In this document: positions 60,536 through 64,000 of the stretch, in pieces | Layout of the letters: each line of letters starts with the position of its first letter | How positions within the stretch are numbered: position 1 is the stretch's first letter | Assembly (NCBI RefSeq): GCF_000002425.4 | Contig: NC_037263.1 | Location: 13,149,996 to 13,213,995, forward strand | Direction: 5' to 3' | Source: Physcomitrium patens | Taxonomy: Eukaryota; Streptophyta; Bryopsida; Funariales; Funariaceae | Length of the DNA: 64,000 nucleotides | The notes under the pieces: generated by a model | The model's input: the letters and a program-made list of their open reading frames with translations, nothing else | Told to the model about the DNA's origin: nothing | The model's database searches: none | Translations under genes and position numbers: made by a program

Positions 60536-62699
60536 TTATTTAAATTAGCATAAATATTTATTTTTCTATTCATTATTTAAGGTTTGTGTATCCATCTAAT
60601 CAATATATATTTCAAATTATATAATATATGTCATCATAATATTTTATCTATAAAATAAATCACATTCGAATTAACAAATTTAATTAGATATTATATCCAT
60701 CTAAACTTTCATTAATTGATTTAATTAGTCATCAAAATTTAATCTTTACGTCCATCATAACATCTTATTTAAAATTCATCCAATACAACTATCTATTAGA
60801 CATACAAATACATCCAAGTAAAGCATTGAAGGAATTTGGCTCTTTTAATCCTATTGCTTCACTTACCTTTACAATTTAACATACTATAGTTGCTTTCAAG
60901 CTCTAAGTTGAGTCTAATTAATCTTATTAGAAAGAAGACTTGAAGATGTATCTAATTTATAATTTCCAACTTCAAATATGGTAGTATGCTTTTCAAACTG
61001 CATCTCAAAGTTGTAGCTTCAATTGAATTTAATTCTAAAAGACAATTGACCTTCTTCTACAAAATTGAGCATTATGGCTTGATTCTAAATTTTCATATAA
61101 TTAATTTGAGCTTATTAAAATCTTAACTTCAAGCAACATCTTTTTCAAAAATTTGAGCTTTTGAGCTATCTTATACTTCTTGATCTTTTCTTCTAAAGTT
61201 GTACCTTCAATTGATTACTTGAATTTTTGAGGCAACGAAACTTTTGCCACAAAAATCAATACTTCTACCACATCTCAATGCCAATTTTATCAATTCCTAA
61301 TAATTTAAAAACTAGAATCTACTAAATCTCTAAAAAATCAATTCTTATTGATTTTTACCTTGAGAATAATGAAGAGTAGTTTTTAAAAATAGAGATATCA
61401 AAATATAAAGATAATATATCATCTTTTATTAAATTTGAAGATTTTTTATATTTTTTGAACTTAAAATTTAAATTATATGCTTACAAATTATAATAAGAAT
61501 TTCTATTTATATCCAAAATTTTAAGAATTGATTTAAAAAATTAAAAAATAAACAAAAATCAAAGTTGTTAGAAAATTTAGAATTTTTTTGGCCTAACTTT
61601 TTTTTATTAATAAAAAAAAAAGATCTTTCAACCATATTAAATCATAAGACTTCTTATAATATTACCTTTAGATCTAAAAATAATAGCCATATCTCTATTA
61701 TTAGATTCCAAAGAGCTCAAAGTAAGATCTATGGCCTTAATTGATCTAAAGGTCAAAACATGACATCAAGGCTAATGGCTATCAAATGAATCCTTGAAAT
61801 ATTTTTAGGCCAAAATAACTTCATCATTGTATTTAAAAAATACTTTCTAATAAAAAATATCTACTCAAACATCTTGATCTATAAGAAATTATAACACTTT
61901 TGAAGATTAAAATTAAATTATTACAAAGTTATTTTCAACTTACTTATGACATTATTTTTATTATGGTTAGATTATTATCATTATTTTTTAAATATGACAT
62001 AAAAAATTATATTTAAAAACAAATCATCAATTGATTTATTAATTATGCTTGTAATCAATTTATAATTTTTTTAAAGATTTATCCTTATATTATTGACATT
62101 TCCATCTTTCAAAGGATTTTGATTTAAAGGTGATGACAAACATCTCATATGCCAATCCATTAAATAAATATCACATAAAATCATTGTTGTTGCTTGTTCA
62201 CCACTTTTACAAAATATGCACTTCAAGCCAAATTGAGTAATAATCAATTTAAAATTAAAATTTCTACAAATATGTATTAAATGAAAAGGCCACTATTTTT
62301 ATAGTAATATTTAAAAAAAAATCCATCACAATCTTTAAATTTTAATATTCTACTTGAAAGTAATTTTTTAATCCTTAAAATGATTCTATTTGCTATTACA
62401 TTTAATTTAGTTGGTGAACTTTGCAAGTAGTAGATCTTGAGATATTATAATAGTGAATTTTATTAAGATAATCAAATGTCATTAGCATAATATGTTGATA
62501 TTATTTTGGCTAAAAATTACATATTTATATTTATAATTTAGGACTATTTATTTTGACTATGACTATTGTATTGCATGTAACAAAAGTTAGTAAGCCTGAT
62601 TTTTGTTAATACAAAAAAGAAATCAAAGAAAAAATATTACAAAAAAACATGCTTATTGAAGCAATATTCTATAGTCAATTAATATAATTATAATTTCTA
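60536..62699. other. AT-rich DNA, probably eroded gypsy LTR and pol flank
   Basis: Less AT-extreme at 60800-61320 and 61620-62160, with text-like LTR composition but no match to the other LTRs in the window. It lies downstream of the minus-strand integrase relic, where that element's 3' end would be. Confidence 0.35.
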
Positions 62700-62719
62700 A
62701 TATCTATAATGTCTTGTCT

Positions 62720-63050
62720 TTAAATTATATTTCTTAAGAACACTTTTGACACTTAGCATAATATGTTCTATTAATCCATTTACATCAAGATGATCTTAAG
62801 ATTTAGTCTAATAATAAATAAATACCATGTTCAATAATTCTTAAAACTCATCCAAAAAATCCTTACTTTAATTGATTAATATTTGACCTAGAGCTCCAAA
62901 ATGAGTAAGAATTTGATATAAAAAAGCATAATCAGTTCTTTTATTGAACTTGTTGGATAATGCCACTAACTCCATTTACTTAAAAATATATTCAATTAAT
63001 ACCAATTAATACTTATTATGTCTTTTAATGATAGGCTGTAGCAAGAAAAA
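62720..63050 (-). pseudogene. Integrase relic of a third Ty3/gypsy class
   Basis: Minus-strand reading: NKY-stop-LVLIEYIFK, MELVALSNKFNKRTDYAFL, ILTHFGALGQILINQS (second catalytic Asp replaced by Asn), FLDEF-ELL, then DHLDVNGLIEHIMLSVKSVL with the catalytic Glu kept. The block order is that of a gypsy integrase core, of a type different from both others here. Many stops. Confidence 0.65.
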
Positions 63051-63623
63051 TTCAAAAGTATAATACTTATTCATCATATTCAACATAGTTTATTTACTTA
63101 TAAATAAAAACTATACTTGTTTGGATAAAATTTTAATCCATGTTCTATCAATTGATCGAATATCATTTTAAGATATCATTGATTTTTATTTTATGATTTC
63201 TAAATAAAAAATTATCATCAATATAATGTTTTATAAATTCCTTCGATAATTATTTTTGTTTTTTTTATCTTCTTTCAAATTCTACATTTAATTTTTAATT
63301 TTTTGATGTTAATAGTGGCTTCTTTTCTTTTATAGTAAATACATATTTTGTAGTTGCTATACAACTTCAATAGGCATAGAATCTTTATTATCTATACCAA
63401 AAATACATATTTCTTTTTCATTAAGGATATTATTTTTTTTATTTATTTGGCATTTTTTTTCCATAAATAGCTTTTCTATAAAGTCATTAAAGATCTTATA
63501 ATTCTTTAAAGATAATATAAAAGTCTCTTTAAGTAATACTTTTATACTTTATAATTTTCAAAGGTTTAAAGGCTAATATTCATTGCTTCCTATTATATTA
63601 TCTATCTTGTGATACTATAAATT

Positions 63624-63804
63624 TGTCACAAATATACATGTTTACCTAGATAGGAAGTATTAGAAAAAAGATAAATATAGATAGATTTTATATTATCTTA
63701 TGGTAAAGCCTCTTAAAAGCTTCATAGATGTATAAATGACTTTAAATATGCTTGTAGTTGATTAATAAGTTAGAAACATGGACAACAAATTACTCATGTG
63801 TTAC
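63624..63804 (+). mobile_element. Gypsy LTR 5' part, plus strand
   Basis: Starts TGTCACAAATATACATG and follows the LTR at 2110 up to about its position 210 (GTTAGAAACATGGACAAC). It is then cut by the minus-strand LTR that begins at 63805. Confidence 0.65.
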
Positions 63805-64000
63805 TATCAAGGGTAAGAACATGATAAAGACAAATAAATAAGTGAAACTTCTTTCAAAGAAAGATGACAAAATAGAAATAACTTGATATATATATTAAAA
63901 AGAAACTATAATGGCTATTGTCAAAAGCCAAGAAAAGTAGAGACCCTTGAAACTAGACTAGAAGCAAGAAAGAAATTGACAAGTGTGAAGAAGGCTTCAC
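63805..64000 (-). mobile_element. Gypsy LTR, minus strand, runs off the window
   Basis: Matches 11394-11590 almost base for base (TATCAAGGGTAAGAACATG onward, then ATGGCTATTG, GACAAGTGTGAAG, loop, CTTCAC). It is the outer end of a minus-strand LTR inserted into the plus-strand LTR on its left. Confidence 0.85.

Noticed and set aside
1..64000. tRNA, rRNA, CRISPR arrays, bacterial operons
   Set aside because: No cloverleaf, rRNA block or regularly spaced repeats seen; the repeats here are microsatellites and transposons of a eukaryote.

Overview
The window looks like nuclear DNA of a land plant. It holds two spliced genes with GT-AG introns and plant-type products, one intronless plant-style F-box/kelch gene, and a large mass of old LTR retrotransposons in very AT-rich DNA full of (AT)n tracts. 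Compact GC-richer gene islands in an AT-rich sea, chromodomain Ty3/gypsy elements beside a fungal-looking Ty3/gypsy class, and UTR-like sequence around the genes suggest a bryophyte, perhaps a moss. That last step is inference.

Layout. 1-12.5 kb is a retrotransposon graveyard: the 3' end of a fairly intact chromodomain Ty3/gypsy element (integrase, an extra ORF, 3' LTR) lying inside a Ty1/copia element (family B); a stop-riddled Ty3/gypsy pol of a second class; a minus-strand 5' half of the first gypsy family; and the 3' end of a second copia family (A). 13.2-17.1 kb is an AAAP-family (GABA/amino-acid) transporter gene on the plus strand, six exons, 452 aa. 17-23 kb is AT-rich with LTR fragments. 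23.16-32.26 kb is one whole, decayed minus-strand copia A element with three later insertions of a 1.3-1.6 kb TG...CA repeat. 33.5-37.1 kb is a UDP-xylose-transporter-like gene, plus strand, seven exons, 358 aa. 38.6-45.2 kb is a whole, decayed minus-strand gypsy element of the first family that has lost its reverse transcriptase and carries a fourth copy of the TG...CA repeat. 45-50.6 kb is AT-rich. 51-54.6 kb is the F-box/kelch gene (minus, 492 aa) with long GC-richer flanks. 54.7-64 kb is AT-rich with a 100-N gap, a third gypsy integrase relic and two overlapping gypsy LTR pieces at the right edge.

The three host genes are unrelated in function: a membrane transporter, a Golgi-type nucleotide-sugar transporter and a probable SCF substrate receptor.

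The most interesting signal is in the first gypsy family. Directly after its 5' LTR there is no tRNA-type TGG primer site. Instead there is an 11-12 nt sequence complementary to the predicted 5' end of the element's own transcript, just downstream of the LTR TATA box. This is the arrangement expected for self-primed reverse transcription, as established for fission-yeast Tf1. The same spot in every readable LTR copy lies in a strong inverted repeat. The best-preserved copy also carries an unexplained 140-codon ORF between pol and the 3' LTR.
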